A stretch of DNA of 64,000 bases from Neckera pumila (Eukaryota > Streptophyta > Bryopsida > Hypnales > Neckeraceae), in assembly GCA_963969595.1 (NCBI GenBank), contig OZ018409.1:33183282-33247281 (forward strand). The letters run 5' to 3'. Position numbers and translations under genes: made by a program. The notes below the pieces were generated by a model. The model was not told the DNA's origin and did not search any database. It worked only from the letters and a program-made list of their open reading frames with translations. Numbering within the stretch: position 1 is the first letter of the stretch; every line of letters starts with the position of its first letter. Shown here one piece after another: positions 1-12,000 of this stretch.

Positions 1-1674
1 GAGTGTGGAAGCACAGCAGCAGCAGCAACAAGTGGTGAGACTTGGCCTGACTCGCCAAAGCCTCCTGATATCCGGACTCCCGTCCCCCACCTGCACTCAA
101 GATTCTCCACACTCTGCCCTTCCCTTGTATTGGGCCTTACAGCGCCAGAGCTCAAGAGTCCATTTGATTAGGCGCTCCATACTAAGTTTGCATGTCCTCT
201 TTTCTGGAAAAAACACCATTTCAGGCCGTGGCAGTCTGCTGAAGGTCTACAGACAGTCCAATGAGCGGAAAGAACCAACAGGTCAATCGATGATCCGATG
301 ATAAACTGAACTACTGAAAGATTGAGATATTGTGGTTTTGGTATGACAATGCGATTGCTCATGCGGTGGAAAACATACTGCAGATATAGCTCAATTTGAT
401 ATCACCAGAATCGATGAAGAGCATTCCATATATTGGTCAAAAAATAAATGAACTTCAATTAAATAGAGTCTCTACATGAGGCGTTCAAAAGTGGCGTTTC
501 AAAGTTCTGTTGACACCATAAACAATGAAGCATTGCCAAGTTATTAGCTTGTTTTGTACATGTTCCCTCCCAGTCATGCACGCATCAACGCAAGCTCCCT
601 TGTGAATCAGTCTGGCAGTTCTCGAGAGTATTTCGATCAACTACGGCACCAAACACTTGGACTATACAGAGGTTAAGAACAGGAACTTTCCCCTCACGGA
701 GATCGATATGTGATCTAAATTTTGCATGATAAATTGTCAGCTGCAACATGTTGAATAGGACACACTTGGGCACCTCCTACCTACTGTAACTGAAGTTTTA
801 ATTTCTTTGCACACAATGGCTTCATCTTGAAGGTCTAAGTTCTCTGCACATGATCGCTTATCTTGTAATTGATCAACTGAACAACTCAAGTTCGGTAAAT
901 GGACGGCATGACGAAGGACCAGCAGGCAAGCCTCGTCAAGGCAAGCAGCTTGGAGTGCCCAATTTCAGGCACGTTTCGAAACCTCCGTTCAAAGGCCGAA
1001 CGCCATGAACAAATACAACATGATTTGATTCATAACACACAATCAAAAGCACATCTAAAGCACCCAACCATCTAAAACCAGGGTCCTGCAACACAACTGA
1101 AATACGCAAACCCTACTCATGCTGTTCTAACCTAAAGCAACTAAACAGCCAAAACCGGGACGCACCTCAGGGGAGAATGGGAGAACGCTCTTAGACAGTC
1201 AGAACAAGCAACGGCACTGACAAATGAGAAACGCTAGTACTTGGAATGCACCTGCCAGGGAAAGGGAGAAGCTCGAAGCTGATCACGACACTAACGTTGA
1301 AGCTCTGGACAGCAGCAGCAAAAGCAACGGAAGTGAAGAGGCGGGAATGAACGAGCCGCGACACTGAGTTAAGGTAGCTTGAGGCCCACGGCGTTTCTGG
1401 GTTCCGACTTAATGACCCGCGCCTCCGGCTTCCTGCCCGCCAACTCCATCCCCAAAAATTCAGTCAGCCTCCCGGCATGCGCGTAAGTCAGAAAAGTCAG
1501 AAAAGGGACCCGCCAGAGTTCGATCCAGGATTCCAGGATTCCAGGATTCCAGGGGAGCGAAGCTGCCACTTGGTGGTGGCATGCAGAACTTGTGTGCCAA
1601 ACAATTCTCACAATGCGACACCTGGGTCTCTAGGAGGGAGAAGAATCAGTTTTCGCTACTGTAAGGTAGCTTAA
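1..1674. repeat. Segmental repeat module, partial copy A
   Basis: This stretch is repeated at about 18.55-20.10 kb (B), 30.41-32.16 kb (C) and, reverse-complemented, at about 46.34-49.13 kb (D). It opens at the window edge with a short CAG-type repeat. It continues through a segment at 901-1016 that occurs six times in the window, and ends in a GC-richer part (about 1290-1650) that looks exon-like when read on the minus strand. In that sense the sister copies read VQSFNDGVISFELLP or close variants followed by an AGGT, as at an exon end. I do not recognise this protein fragment. Copy A lacks about 100 bp near 500 that B, C and D keep. No intact gene is visible. Confidence 0.7.
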
Positions 1675-1869
1675 CCTAATACCAACCGTTGACCTAATAC
1701 CACCCAAATGTAGGACTCTCATTGATTCTAAAACGAGAATCTATAATACTAATATAGCCCTAATTTCACTTATTGTGAAGTCATGACCATGTGCATTATT
1801 ACAGGATATCACTTTAGAATCAATGACAGCTCTACATTTGAATGGTATTAGGTCTGCGGTTGGTATTGG
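1675..1869. mobile_element. MITE with long terminal inverted repeats, copy 1
   Basis: The first roughly 57 bases (1675-1731) are nearly the reverse complement of the last roughly 57 (1813-1869). Each arm contains two short ACC/TAATACCA-type sub-repeats. The AT-rich centre has no coding capacity. A second copy lies at 32197-32388 in the same position within duplicated copy C, so the insertion predates the A/C duplication. The superfamily is not clear because I could not define a target-site duplication. Confidence 0.75.
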
Positions 1870-2699
1870 ATTCTCTTTTTGCATATCACATCTAGAAAAT
1901 TGGTCACCAAAAAAATATGAGGTTCAAGGGCCTAACATACATAACTCCAATCAATTTATGGCTTCTCAAAATCTACTCTACAATTTTTTTAAATGAATTT
2001 TTTGATGTGATTTTTCTTCCAAGATATAATATATTTGAGGCTCATTTTTATCCTTGAAGCGCTCCAACGTCCATATTTTGGCCAATGAACAAAGGGCTTC
2101 GAGGCAGTTTTTTGTCCAACTAAGTTTACATTCATCCACAAGTAATACTTGAATCTAGAAAAGACAACCTTCCTTAATGACCAAATTCATGAAATTTTGG
2201 TAAATGATGTTTCTGTACAAAGATATAAACAAAAATGTATAAAATTTAGAAAAGGATTGAAACATTTAGGGATTAAGACCCTATAACACTATAAAAAGTC
2301 AAGATTGCAATGGATATCCTTGCACAAAATCTTGAATAGAAAAAGCGTAATCAATCATTTTCAAAATCGAATTTTGAAGGCTAAAACTAGACTTCAAAAA
2401 GAATTTTACAAAAATATGAACTACTAAAAAAAGCAATTTGGTTAGGTTTTATTTAACTTCAAAGTTTTGTTGACACCAAAATTTGGTGCCTCAGTCGGGC
2501 ATTTAGAGGTTAAGCAGCAAAGGGCCTCCCTCCAAGTGGAGGTATAGTTCTTCCAAGATGCTCGGGGGAGAATTAAGTTATTACGCTGAGAGTTCAATTG
2601 GCAAGTTGCAGAGTTGGGGACACAATTGGCTTGCACAAGTACTTTTCACAGGCAATCCCTAATTATGGGGGGAGCAAAAGGACCTCCCCCTAGTGAAGA
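1870..2699. other. AT-rich intergenic sequence
   Basis: No gene or element is recognised here. A short open frame on the minus strand (2442-2636) has no family resemblance and no supporting context. The last 150 bases are less AT-rich than the rest. Confidence 0.4.
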
Positions 2700-2703
2700 T
2701 TAA

Positions 2704-3096
2704 CCCTTTAAGGACCGTGGTTGATTTTGAGGGTGGGCAATATATTTTGTGGTTGAAGCAAAATGATGCCAGTCAAAGATTTGATCGTTCTGATGGGTGC
2801 AGGATGAATGATTTATTATGTAGTAGTGAATTTTGTGGCAAACTACGGCGCAATCCGGTTTATTATGATGCATCTCTGTTTTCAAATGTTGTATTTCTAG
2901 CCAGAAAATTGTCACTAATTTCAACCCGGAGCCCACATGGAGGCTTAGATTGGCTTGATTTTTGTTCCTATGGGTGGAGTTGGGCATTCCCCACATCCAT
3001 CCCTTTTTACTTGTCTTCCAATTCACAACTAATCTGACCTTACAAATGAAAATATGGCAATTTCGACCTAAAAGTGGTCGACTGGTCCTTAAAAGG
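2704..3096. mobile_element. TTAA-flanked MITE, 393 bp
   Basis: TTAA at 2700-2703 and at 3097-3100 directly flank inverted ends CCCTTTAAGGACC and, read from the other side, CCTTTTAAGGACC (12 of 13 identical). TTAA duplication with CCC-starting termini is the signature of the piggyBac superfamily, so this is a candidate non-autonomous member. The overlapping open frames on both strands (about 114 and 146 codons) show no transposase similarity and are probably by-products of the sequence. Confidence 0.65.
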
Positions 3097-3118
3097 TTAA
3101 GAATGTTATGAGGTACTA

Positions 3119-4187
3119 AATTATTCCTAAAATGGACCACTCCTTAAAAGCGACCCCTATTTTTGGAGGAAAAATGAACATAGAGGATATCCAAAATAGT
3201 GCACATTATAAGGACAAGTTGAAGGTGAAGTTAAGGCCTGTTTTGTGTATTGTGTAGCTCTATTAGTAGCACCGTACAAGTAACAACCTCACAAGTGGTC
3301 CATTTTGGGTTTACTTCTTGATTGTGACATGTCATGATATTACTAGTGTCATTTCTCCACGTGTATGAAATGGATTTTGGCATCACCAACATGACATTTT
3401 TACCATCCTACACCTTGCATCTTTAAAAATTTGTAACTAATTCACAATGCGTCTAAAAATTATGGAACCGCTTGCATTTTGATTCATAGTCCTTTACCTG
3501 TATATAAAAATTGTTGTTCATTTTCTACAACATAGTGGTCATGGCATACAGCTTATCTATGCGAATTTAGGTGTAGTTATCTTAGATATTGATCACACAA
3601 GATTTATTCGGTCAAAACATGACAGTGTATTCTACGCTAGGGTCAGGTTTGTTTAAAAATAATTCAAAATATAATGAAAATTCAAATACAACATGATCTA
3701 ATTGAGTAGTGTAGAAAATATTAATGAATATAATCTTAATCCTCAAAAAAACACAAAGTCAAAGCTACAAGTATTGGTAAAGCTTTGAATACTACTAAAA
3801 ATCAAGGAATATTTTAAACTGTGTTGAAGATCACAAAATATTCCAAACCTTATAAAATGAACTTCTAAATATTTTGAATTGAATTAATCATTAAAAATTC
3901 AACCACAAAAGAAATGATTTGGTATGGGGGCCTAATGAATTTGTGACTATTCTTTAATATAAATAGCTTTAATATGCAGAGAATCATTCCAAACCTCTAA
4001 AAAAAATATAAACAAATGATATTACATTTTGTGATACACACTACTAGGACAAATTGGTATAGTCAAGGGTATGATTTTTGTAAATTTTTGTCACATGGTA
4101 ATGTAGAATAAATCATTGTAACAAATCCACAAGAGCAATATGGAAGTGAAGTGGTGAGCATTGAATGAAGCAAGTGAACAAGAATTG
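3119..4187. repeat. Segmental repeat module 3, copy A
   Basis: This matches about 22.16-22.85 kb plus 23.9-24.15 kb (copy B) and about 32.40-32.54 plus 33.45-34.15 kb (copy C), starting with the stretch around GTTGAAGGTGAAGTTAAGG. It is non-coding and AT-rich. Copy A is uninterrupted at the position where copy C carries a TTAA element. Confidence 0.65.
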
Positions 4188-4382
4188 CTATTATGTAAAC
4201 CCAGAAGACTATACACCTATAGATGTCTATATTATAGAAACCTCCATAATTATAGCTTAACTATGTTAAAGAAACCTATATTATAGGTGTTTATATTATA
4301 AACATACTCTCAGTGGTTGTAGGATATCTACTTATACATACACTCAAGGCTCACACGCTCACATTTTGATGTTCACACATGC
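4188..4382. mobile_element. TATGTGAGC-ended MITE, copy A
   Basis: The 5' end (TTATGTAAACCC) and 3' end (GTTCACACATGC) are degenerate inverted versions of the TATGTGAGC ends seen in the sister copies at 24161, 35115 and 63774. The centre carries the same short palindromic blocks (CACCTATA, TATAGGTGTTTATATTATAA). Confidence 0.6.
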
Positions 4383-5339
4383 AAGTGAATTGATGAAAAA
4401 GAAAAGGTTTGAGGGAATAGGGGAATAAAGGTTGTGAGTCATACTAGACAAAAGAGGATGCAAACACAATTTAGGACAACCGCACCTAACATATATTCTT
4501 TTTAGTCCTACTATGTTGATTGTTGTTGTAGTCTCTTCTACAAATGTGTAGATTTCCAAAATTTGGTGGCACTCTAGTCATCAGAGGAGAATTGTGGTCT
4601 GGGTGAATGCAAGAATCACTTGTACTAATTTACGTCACACCCTGCATTCTAATATTTTTTTTTAACATAATTTTTCCCTTTAGCTTCAAATGACTCAAGA
4701 ATTATAGGTAAGGTACTCATCACTATTATACACCTTGCCTAATTTTTTGTAATGTTCAAAAATGGTTTACTATCCAAAAATAGCCCCCATTTTTATATCG
4801 CACTTGCCAATTTGGAAGTTTTTAGTAGTATTTAGTACCCCAAAAAATGAATTTTGAGAATTTTGGAGCGGATGGTCTCTAATAGGCTTGTAGCTACTGT
4901 CTACAAGAATTCTACAAATTAATTAATTGTATGTGGTGTGGAAGTCCACAAAGTGCATTTCTTTCTACTTGCATTTTGTAACTTACAGTTTTTTGGATGA
5001 ATGACCATCTCCATAGAGTTCTTACAAATGGCCAGTTTCTATTTTTTTATATATTTTGATTTCCTATGTTTATCTAATTAAAACATCAAAGTATCTATTT
5101 TCTTGAGATTTTGTACTTTTCTAGTTCTCTTGCTTAGAGAATTTTTCTATGCATTTCCTTTGGTGGTTACCTTCATTCTAAAGGTGTATACATTAACCAT
5201 ATTTTTTTAATTTAAAAAAAAATTATTTTTCTAATTTTAAACTATTCCAAAAAAAGGCATGAATACTATAAAATGCAACAAAACTACCAAGTGCATTCAC
5301 GCATCTCAACATGCCCGGTACTTTTGGCTTAGAAATTAA
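4383..5339. other. AT-rich intergenic sequence
   Basis: The first 100 bases still resemble the flank of the sister MITE at 24.38 kb. After that I recognise nothing. There are runs of A and T near 5050 and 5210. Confidence 0.4.
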
Positions 5340-6019
5340 TTGTTAATATGTAGAATTTCATTTATATGGTCATTTTTATATGTTTCCATCAAACTTGTCG
5401 CCCAATGGGATATTAGTGGTGCAGCTCGAGTTGGCAACAATGCACTTGTATTTAGCCTATGTAGCAACGACCGTTTGTCCCTATCATATACAAACAAGGT
5501 CCATGTTGGTACCTTGCCACTTCAAGCAATGATGATATCGAATTGAATAGTACTTATTTTGGCTACCGGGATGACTACTGCCAGTGGGAAGTCTTAACCT
5601 ATGGTACAAGCATTAACACACAATGATTTGTTTATAAGATCCAAGGGACAAGCAAATGATGCCATTGTTGTTGCCAAATGATGCCAAAATTAAGCAACAA
5701 AGACTGGAGGCAACATCCCATCTCCAAGCTCGTATTTGACAATTGCCGTGACAAACCAATAATGAGGTTCAATCCACATTTGAAGCCACTGGTTGTTTTG
5801 TTCCCGTCTGATGTAAGGCACTTGTAGTGATGGTTGTAGAATCGAACTTTCACTAGACTTGGCAATGCTTTCCTTGTGTGTGCCTTGCTCTATATACTTT
5901 GTCATGAACCTTGACAAAAATATTGTCTCATTAAAACATTTCGCCTTCTGCAAAAATGGATTTTGAAGGTTGTTAACCCATAATGTCAAGTCTAGTGTTT
6001 GAAGCAGGTTTGTCATCAT
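5340..6019. other. Short unrecognised open frames
   Basis: A 68-codon frame on the plus strand (5340-5546) and overlapping 77- and 109-codon frames on the minus strand (5632-6019) stand out slightly from the AT-rich background. None shows a motif I recognise, a convincing start context or a conserved copy elsewhere in the window. A decayed gene or element fragment is possible. Confidence 0.2.
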
Positions 6020-7423
6020 TCCATTGGATAGTTAGAAAAGCGTTATAAGTTGTAATGCAATCCCTCTTTCTATACCCTTAGATTGCGAAAAATACAATTA
6101 TAGACATATTTGATGAACTATTAGGTTTGGCAATATTAAATGCATGGAAGTGTTTTGGATGAAGGTCCTAAATTTTGGTATAGGATTAACTTTGTTTTGT
6201 CAAATAGACATAGTAATTCTTATATTAAGATAGGGGACCTTGTTTGTAACTTCACGATGTGATTCCTTGTGCCATGATTTGGTTCCTATGTACCAACAGA
6301 ATACATTTGGAATTTTGAAATGAATACCACAAATACATAATAGCACAAGTAGGGGATCCTACCTTAGAGAAAGACAAGCTTATGCATCTGTAAGCTCTTA
6401 TTTACTCACCCTTGGTAAATAATTGAGCACAACCGAGTTCAAATTTTTGTGTAGATTTTTGATCAAGTTATGGATGCCTATCGTCAATCCATTGTGCCTT
6501 CCAAGCATTGAATCTTTTCTAAGTTCTTAAACATCCACAATGTACAAGAAAATTAAGGAAATGCAACAAATTACAACTTCTACTCTAACTTCTTCAATCA
6601 AAAGAGGTCACAACAATTTTGATATGGAACTAGCTATAGTCTATAATTAGCAATTCTAAGTGATAGAACACCTCATACCATTTTCAAAAACATAAAATTT
6701 GACCCTATCTCATTCTCCTAGCAAAAGAAATTGATGGATGAAATTTAGCCTTTCTGGAGCTATTTAAACTTCATTCACACTTTTGAACGTGTTCCCTAAT
6801 TTAATTAATCTTGAAATTTGAACCCTAGTTCTAAGTAGCAAATATCTATCCTAAGTTTGGACTTGGATGAACAAATCAAGTTGATATCATCCATTTTAGG
6901 TGGTAAACTGCATCCCTCTATTCCTTCCTTGTTTTAGCTCTGTTTCTTAAGTGTGATATAATTTTGGAAACCTTAATCTTAATCTACATATTTTTAGGGA
7001 TAAACTTGGAAAAAAAAACTAATCTTAATTCATTAAATTGACCTAAGGTTCAGCTAAGTGTTTAAAAATGCTAATTTAAACAATTCAAAAGGAGGTGAAG
7101 AAAATTGGTAACTTACCTCAAGTTGGGCTTCATCCTTTGTGTTGTAGATTAGCTCCTCAAGGTATTCCCCATCCGCAATCTTTGGATGTGATTTTGAATT
7201 TTTGCTCACAACTTAAAGATTGGTATTTGATACAGTTTTCAAGGATTTGCAGGACTTCCTTCTTTCCCTTCTATCTCTACTCTATCTTTTTATTTTAGTA
7301 CTATTCTAACTCAATTATTCAACTATTGCAAGGGTTGACTAGTTCTTGGAATAAGTAAATGAATTCAACCTTCTAGACAGTAATTGACCTTCAACATCCT
7401 ATCCTATCATGGTCAATTCTTAT
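6020..7423. other. AT-rich intergenic sequence
   Basis: No gene, element or repeat was recognised in this stretch. Confidence 0.4.
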
Positions 7424-8358
7424 GTCCTAAAGGTTTTTGACTATGTTTTCACCAAAACCGCTCCAAAAGTGCCATTTCTAATATAAATACCAAATTTTAG
7501 ATAAAAAAACATTTTTGAACACATGTAACTATAGGATCTTGTAGTACACTGATCTAAAACGACGTGGAAAAAATTTCAGAATTTTCCACCATGTAGATTG
7601 CAAGATAATAGCGTTTGAATTGACAAAAATCCTTTTTTAATCACTGAAAAAATCTGGGCAGCTACCCTTCATAGGGTCACATTTGTATGAAAAAATGTCC
7701 AAAATGGTAGTTACTCTTTGGATTCATTCTTCAAGGCAAGTTGGCTACATGCTTGAAAATTTTTAGATCATTTGGAATTGTACTACATATAGGAAAAAAT
7801 AGTAAGTAGGAAAAGGTAGAGAATGACTCAAAATACTAAATTGTCAAGAATTTAATTATGGAATCAAAAAATGCCAATCCTAGCAGTTGTAATGTTGTAA
7901 TAAACAATATACACCCAATGTTTTTTGTTTTATTCAAAAATATTGAAAATTGAATTAGAAAAAGGACTTCAAAGTTTATTTTAGAGTAAAGATTCCATAA
8001 CTACCCTCCAACTAAGAATCCTCATAACTTTTGAGTAGTTAATCCAAATGGAATGATTTAAAGCTTTCCAAGTGTATATAAATCTATAAAACCAATTTCA
8101 AATTTTAATTTTTCAAAAAAGGTTTATTTAAAGAATTTTTTTGAGCTGCTCGGGCTGCCTGCCAAATGCGGAAAATTACATATCATGCAGTAATTTTTTA
8201 CCCGTAAAATCAAAAGTTATGAAAATTGTTGGGCCTTGAAGCTACTCCTCGGGTGCATCTTGTGTGAAAAGTTCAAAGAAAAAAATCAAAATACCCATTT
8301 GTAGTGAGCTGCCCAAAATTGCTATATTGCCAGAAAATGGTGTTCGGTCCTTTAGAGA
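7424..8358. mobile_element. Degenerate TTAA-family MITE, inverted
   Basis: About 935 bp related, in reverse orientation, to the element at 32543-33452. Shared blocks include the sequence around CTACAAGATCCT near one end. The termini are decayed (GTCCTAAAGG on the left, GGTCCTTTAGAG on the right) and the TTAA flanks have been lost, so this is an older member than the copies at 32.5 and 43.6 kb. Confidence 0.5.
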
Positions 8359-8739
8359 TTGTTCTATCTCCTTCTAATGGCCCATAATGTTTTCCCAAGA
8401 TTTTGTTTTGAATAATAATCTTGTTTTGAATCTTAACTTCCCTTCAACTCACAATTGTCTCTTCATCTCTTCACTTACAACTTGAGTTCTTCCTCCTGGA
8501 GTTTTGAGAGTTGGGAGAGTTTGGGGAGTGTTCAGGAAATTGGCTACTTCTATCCTATTTGTATTTTAAGTGTGAGGTTTGAACACCATTGGTATGATGG
8601 CAAATTCCCTTGAGTTCCTAACTTCTATTTTATTTCTACCCCTTTCTTCTTCTAGTTTTAATTTAGTGTTTTGTCTAGACTAATCTTGCTCCTAGTCTAA
8701 GTTTTTAAGAATTTTTAGAAATAAAAATAAATTGAGAGA
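8359..8739. other. AT-rich intergenic sequence
   Basis: No gene or element is recognised. Confidence 0.35.
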
Positions 8740-9061
8740 GCGAGTCGGTCCATAGTCCAGACCAGGGTAGGAGCCTGCAGCAATCCAGACTGAAGCTCAC
8801 AGCAGCCCTCACAGACCAAATCGGAGCCTAGCAGCAACCCTCCCGGACCCTCCGAGACCGGCTAGTTGTGAGGCCCCCCTTTTGAGTGGGGGTGCCACGT
8901 GGCGGTGCGCGACTGGTCGGACCCTTCAGCGAGGTGACTGGGTTGGGGTGACGTGGCGAGACACGTCTGGCCCTCCTTCTGGCAACGTTCTGGCCTCCTC
9001 CTTATGGCAGCGTTTTGGCCTCCTCCTTATGGCAGCGTTTTGGCCTCCTCGAAGGTTTACG
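8740..9061. repeat. GC-rich island with 25-bp tandem repeat
   Basis: The base composition switches abruptly to GC-rich from about 8740 to 9060 in an otherwise AT-rich region. It ends in three tandem 25-bp units (8981-9005, 9006-9030, 9031-9055; core GGCAGCGTTTTGGCCTCCTC). The island ends just before the left arm of the large inverted duplication begins. Short open frames through it are low-complexity repeats of the unit. Confidence 0.6.
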
Positions 9062-12000
9062 GTACTAGTCCAAAATTAGCTTGTGTATGGGAGCATCCAT
9101 TAGTAGAACATACTAAGGTGGGTACATCCAAAACCGCCACAAATTGATACTGTGCCTAGTTATTGTTACTAGGCTGTCCAAAATTTTCATATTGTCTTGT
9201 TGGCAAGTGAAAGGAGGTTCCAACGCACCAAAGAACGTAGCATTTGGATACTATATGCAAAAGTTATTAAGGAACAAAGATTGGTTCTAAAAGCGTTTCT
9301 TCCACATAGGTATAGAACTAATTTTGGAGATGTATAGAGAGTATAGATGGCGGTTTAAGGTCAGTGGCGCATTTGGGTGTACCTACCTTACTCTAACGGA
9401 CACTCCTGGCGATGGTACCCATGTTGATGAAAGGGTTGTCAATGCTCATTCAAGCACATTCTCACAATTACGGTTTTGATCTTTGAAGCATCAAAACACT
9501 AATTAAAAATTTGGATTTGGCAATGCTAATTACAAACTCTATTACTAAGTAGCAACAATGTCACAAGATGTGGGTCTTCAATGATTACAAAATTTGAGCA
9601 CTTAAATAGGTGCAATTAATGCATTCTTTGAGCTCATACCGAGAGACATTTGGAAGAAAAAATTCAATTGTGGTGTATTTTAAACTTTCAAGATGCTACT
9701 CGCAAAGTATCACTAAACCACAAATTTAATTTTAAAAATGGAATAATTAGTAGATTGGTGGATCTCAACAATTTTCATCAAGCCATAAAACATTTAATAA
9801 CAAAAACTCTGTGAAGATAGAGATTTGACTTTCAAAATGCCCCTTGGGCTTGCAAGGCCCTTTCAAAGTTGACATTACAAAAAATTTGGAGCCTCAAGAG
9901 GGCCACGAGACTCTACACAATAGTGAAATTAGGTTTAGCAAAACAATTAGGATGCCTTATCTCAGAAAAGTTACTTTATAAGCCATCAAAGTCAACAAAT
10001 ATTTATACAAATATTTTTCATTTGTACACATGGAGGTTCACAAATTAATATGAGACAACCAAATTTTTATATTTTGTGTAGACAAATTGTTCCCTACATC
10101 CAAATAAAAATTAGTATTTAAAAAAATACTAAAAATCAAAATTTGACTTGACATATGATTGGACTACTGGTCTAGCTTTGACATCCCTAAAGAGACTTCA
10201 TTTTTTCTCTAATGGTGGGATTGGACTAGGATTTCAAATTTCAAGCAAGGCTCTCATTCACATTATTTGGTAGCCTATTCTAAATCTCAGAGTTGGCCTT
10301 CTTTAGTTGGTAGTATGGAGTATTGGTTGGTATTTCTTAGTTGTCTGTCTAACTTGCACTTGCTGGCAAGAACATACTTTCTTTGGTGCTTGGTATGGTC
10401 AATTTTGAACCTGGATGATCTAGACGATGTTACCTTCACAGCTTTGCAGTTCAAAGGGGGAGGCCCTTTAATAACACACAAAAAGTTCTTCTCCCAATCA
10501 AAGCCGAATTCCTTGGTTAAATCACTTTGAAGGTCCGCTTCACTGAATGACTTTTTGATGATATGATACGTTATTTGAAGTAAATCCCATATTTGCATTA
10601 GCATGGGCTTGTCAAATTCGTTTTTGCATATAGCCTTGGTGTACTACACAAATTGGCGATGTTGGAACCAGTTTAATAATATTGTTTTGTCTATGTAAGT
10701 TCCTTGGAATTAATCAACTAGGAAAAGATTTAGTAATTGGGCTTCTCAATCACAGTTTCTACTTGCTGAGCCTCTCTAAGATGACAAGATCTTCCCTTTA
10801 AGCACTAGCAAATGTGCCTTGATTAATATTGTGCACTCCTTTGTGATAAACTAAAGGTTTTGATTTGCTTCTGTGCATTTTTTCCTTTTAAAATGAGGGC
10901 AATGTGCGTGCTTGCAAGAAGAACAAAAAGACAAAATTAATGGTAGGAGGTGAAAATATGCAAGCATGACGTTCGACTCATCTTTTGCAAGTTCTACTGA
11001 TTTCATAATTATCGCTTTTTGCAGGGCACTACATTTGTAAAGGAAAATTGTGTAGCCTATGGAATCATCACGCCAAAAGTAGTGGCATTCATGTGGCAAA
11101 TCTTTAAACTTTGTAGATACTTTTTTCTGTTTTTTATTACAAACTTGAAATTAAGGAAGTCTAGATTCCATAGCCCGTTTCAAGTGCCACAAAGACAAAT
11201 AAATGAATTAAGCTTCAAATGTGAACTATTGTTGATTTGACAAGTGGTTGAATGGGCCATACTTGAGGTAAAGACCACAAGAAAATAGGGCCTCAAGGAA
11301 CCATGTGTGAACTTGGTGCTAATGAATCAACAAATTATGGTTTTCTTAGAGGATTTGGGAATCATTGATGGAGTTCAATTTTACAAATGTTCTTGCAATT
11401 GAATTGGCTTACTAATATTTTGGGAAACTATTTCAACGTCTCTACTTTTTGTCTTCTCTTGACCTATTTTGTTCTTAAAGAGCCTTGTGATCTTGTGAAA
11501 ATTGTTGTTTGTAACAATTCTTACAAGATACAACCTCTCTAATTGTAATTAGTGTTGGGAACCTGAACTTTTCGATCCCCACTTTGCACATTTGTTATGA
11601 AGACACAATGAAGTATGCATTCTTCTTATTGGCCACAAATTACTTGCATTATGATTATACAACAATTCAAATGGTGTAGGTCTGATGTTGTTCCATACTT
11701 AGGTTTGCGGTCATTCAAAGTGTGTGTTGGGTTGTTTATTGAAACCAAAGGCCCAATCCTTATTATAGGAGTTTGCTATTAGTACACTAAATTTTGGCTC
11801 CTTCAAATTTAATTATCACTATTGATTGTTTAGTACTGCAATTTGGTGGGTGAGTCCTAATTGTTTGCTTTGTTTCTAATTTGAATTCATAGGTCCATAG
11901 CTTACGGTCTATGGCTTTGGCAAAAATGCTTAAATGCCAAATTCCTTTGTTTGTATTCCTATGAGTATCAGTTGCTTTTGGCCTGATATGTTTCAATCAC

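Noticed and set aside
2693..3140. Overlapping 114- and 146-codon frames
   Set aside because: They sit inside a 393-bp TTAA-flanked MITE and show no transposase motifs.
8740..9061. CpG island promoter of a gene
   Set aside because: No coding sequence or conserved copy follows on either strand. Tandem repeats explain much of the composition.
10287..11099. Minus-strand frames of 105 and 82 codons in the left arm
   Set aside because: The matching region of the right arm (about 60.0-60.8 kb) has frame-breaking indels, and no family resemblance is visible.
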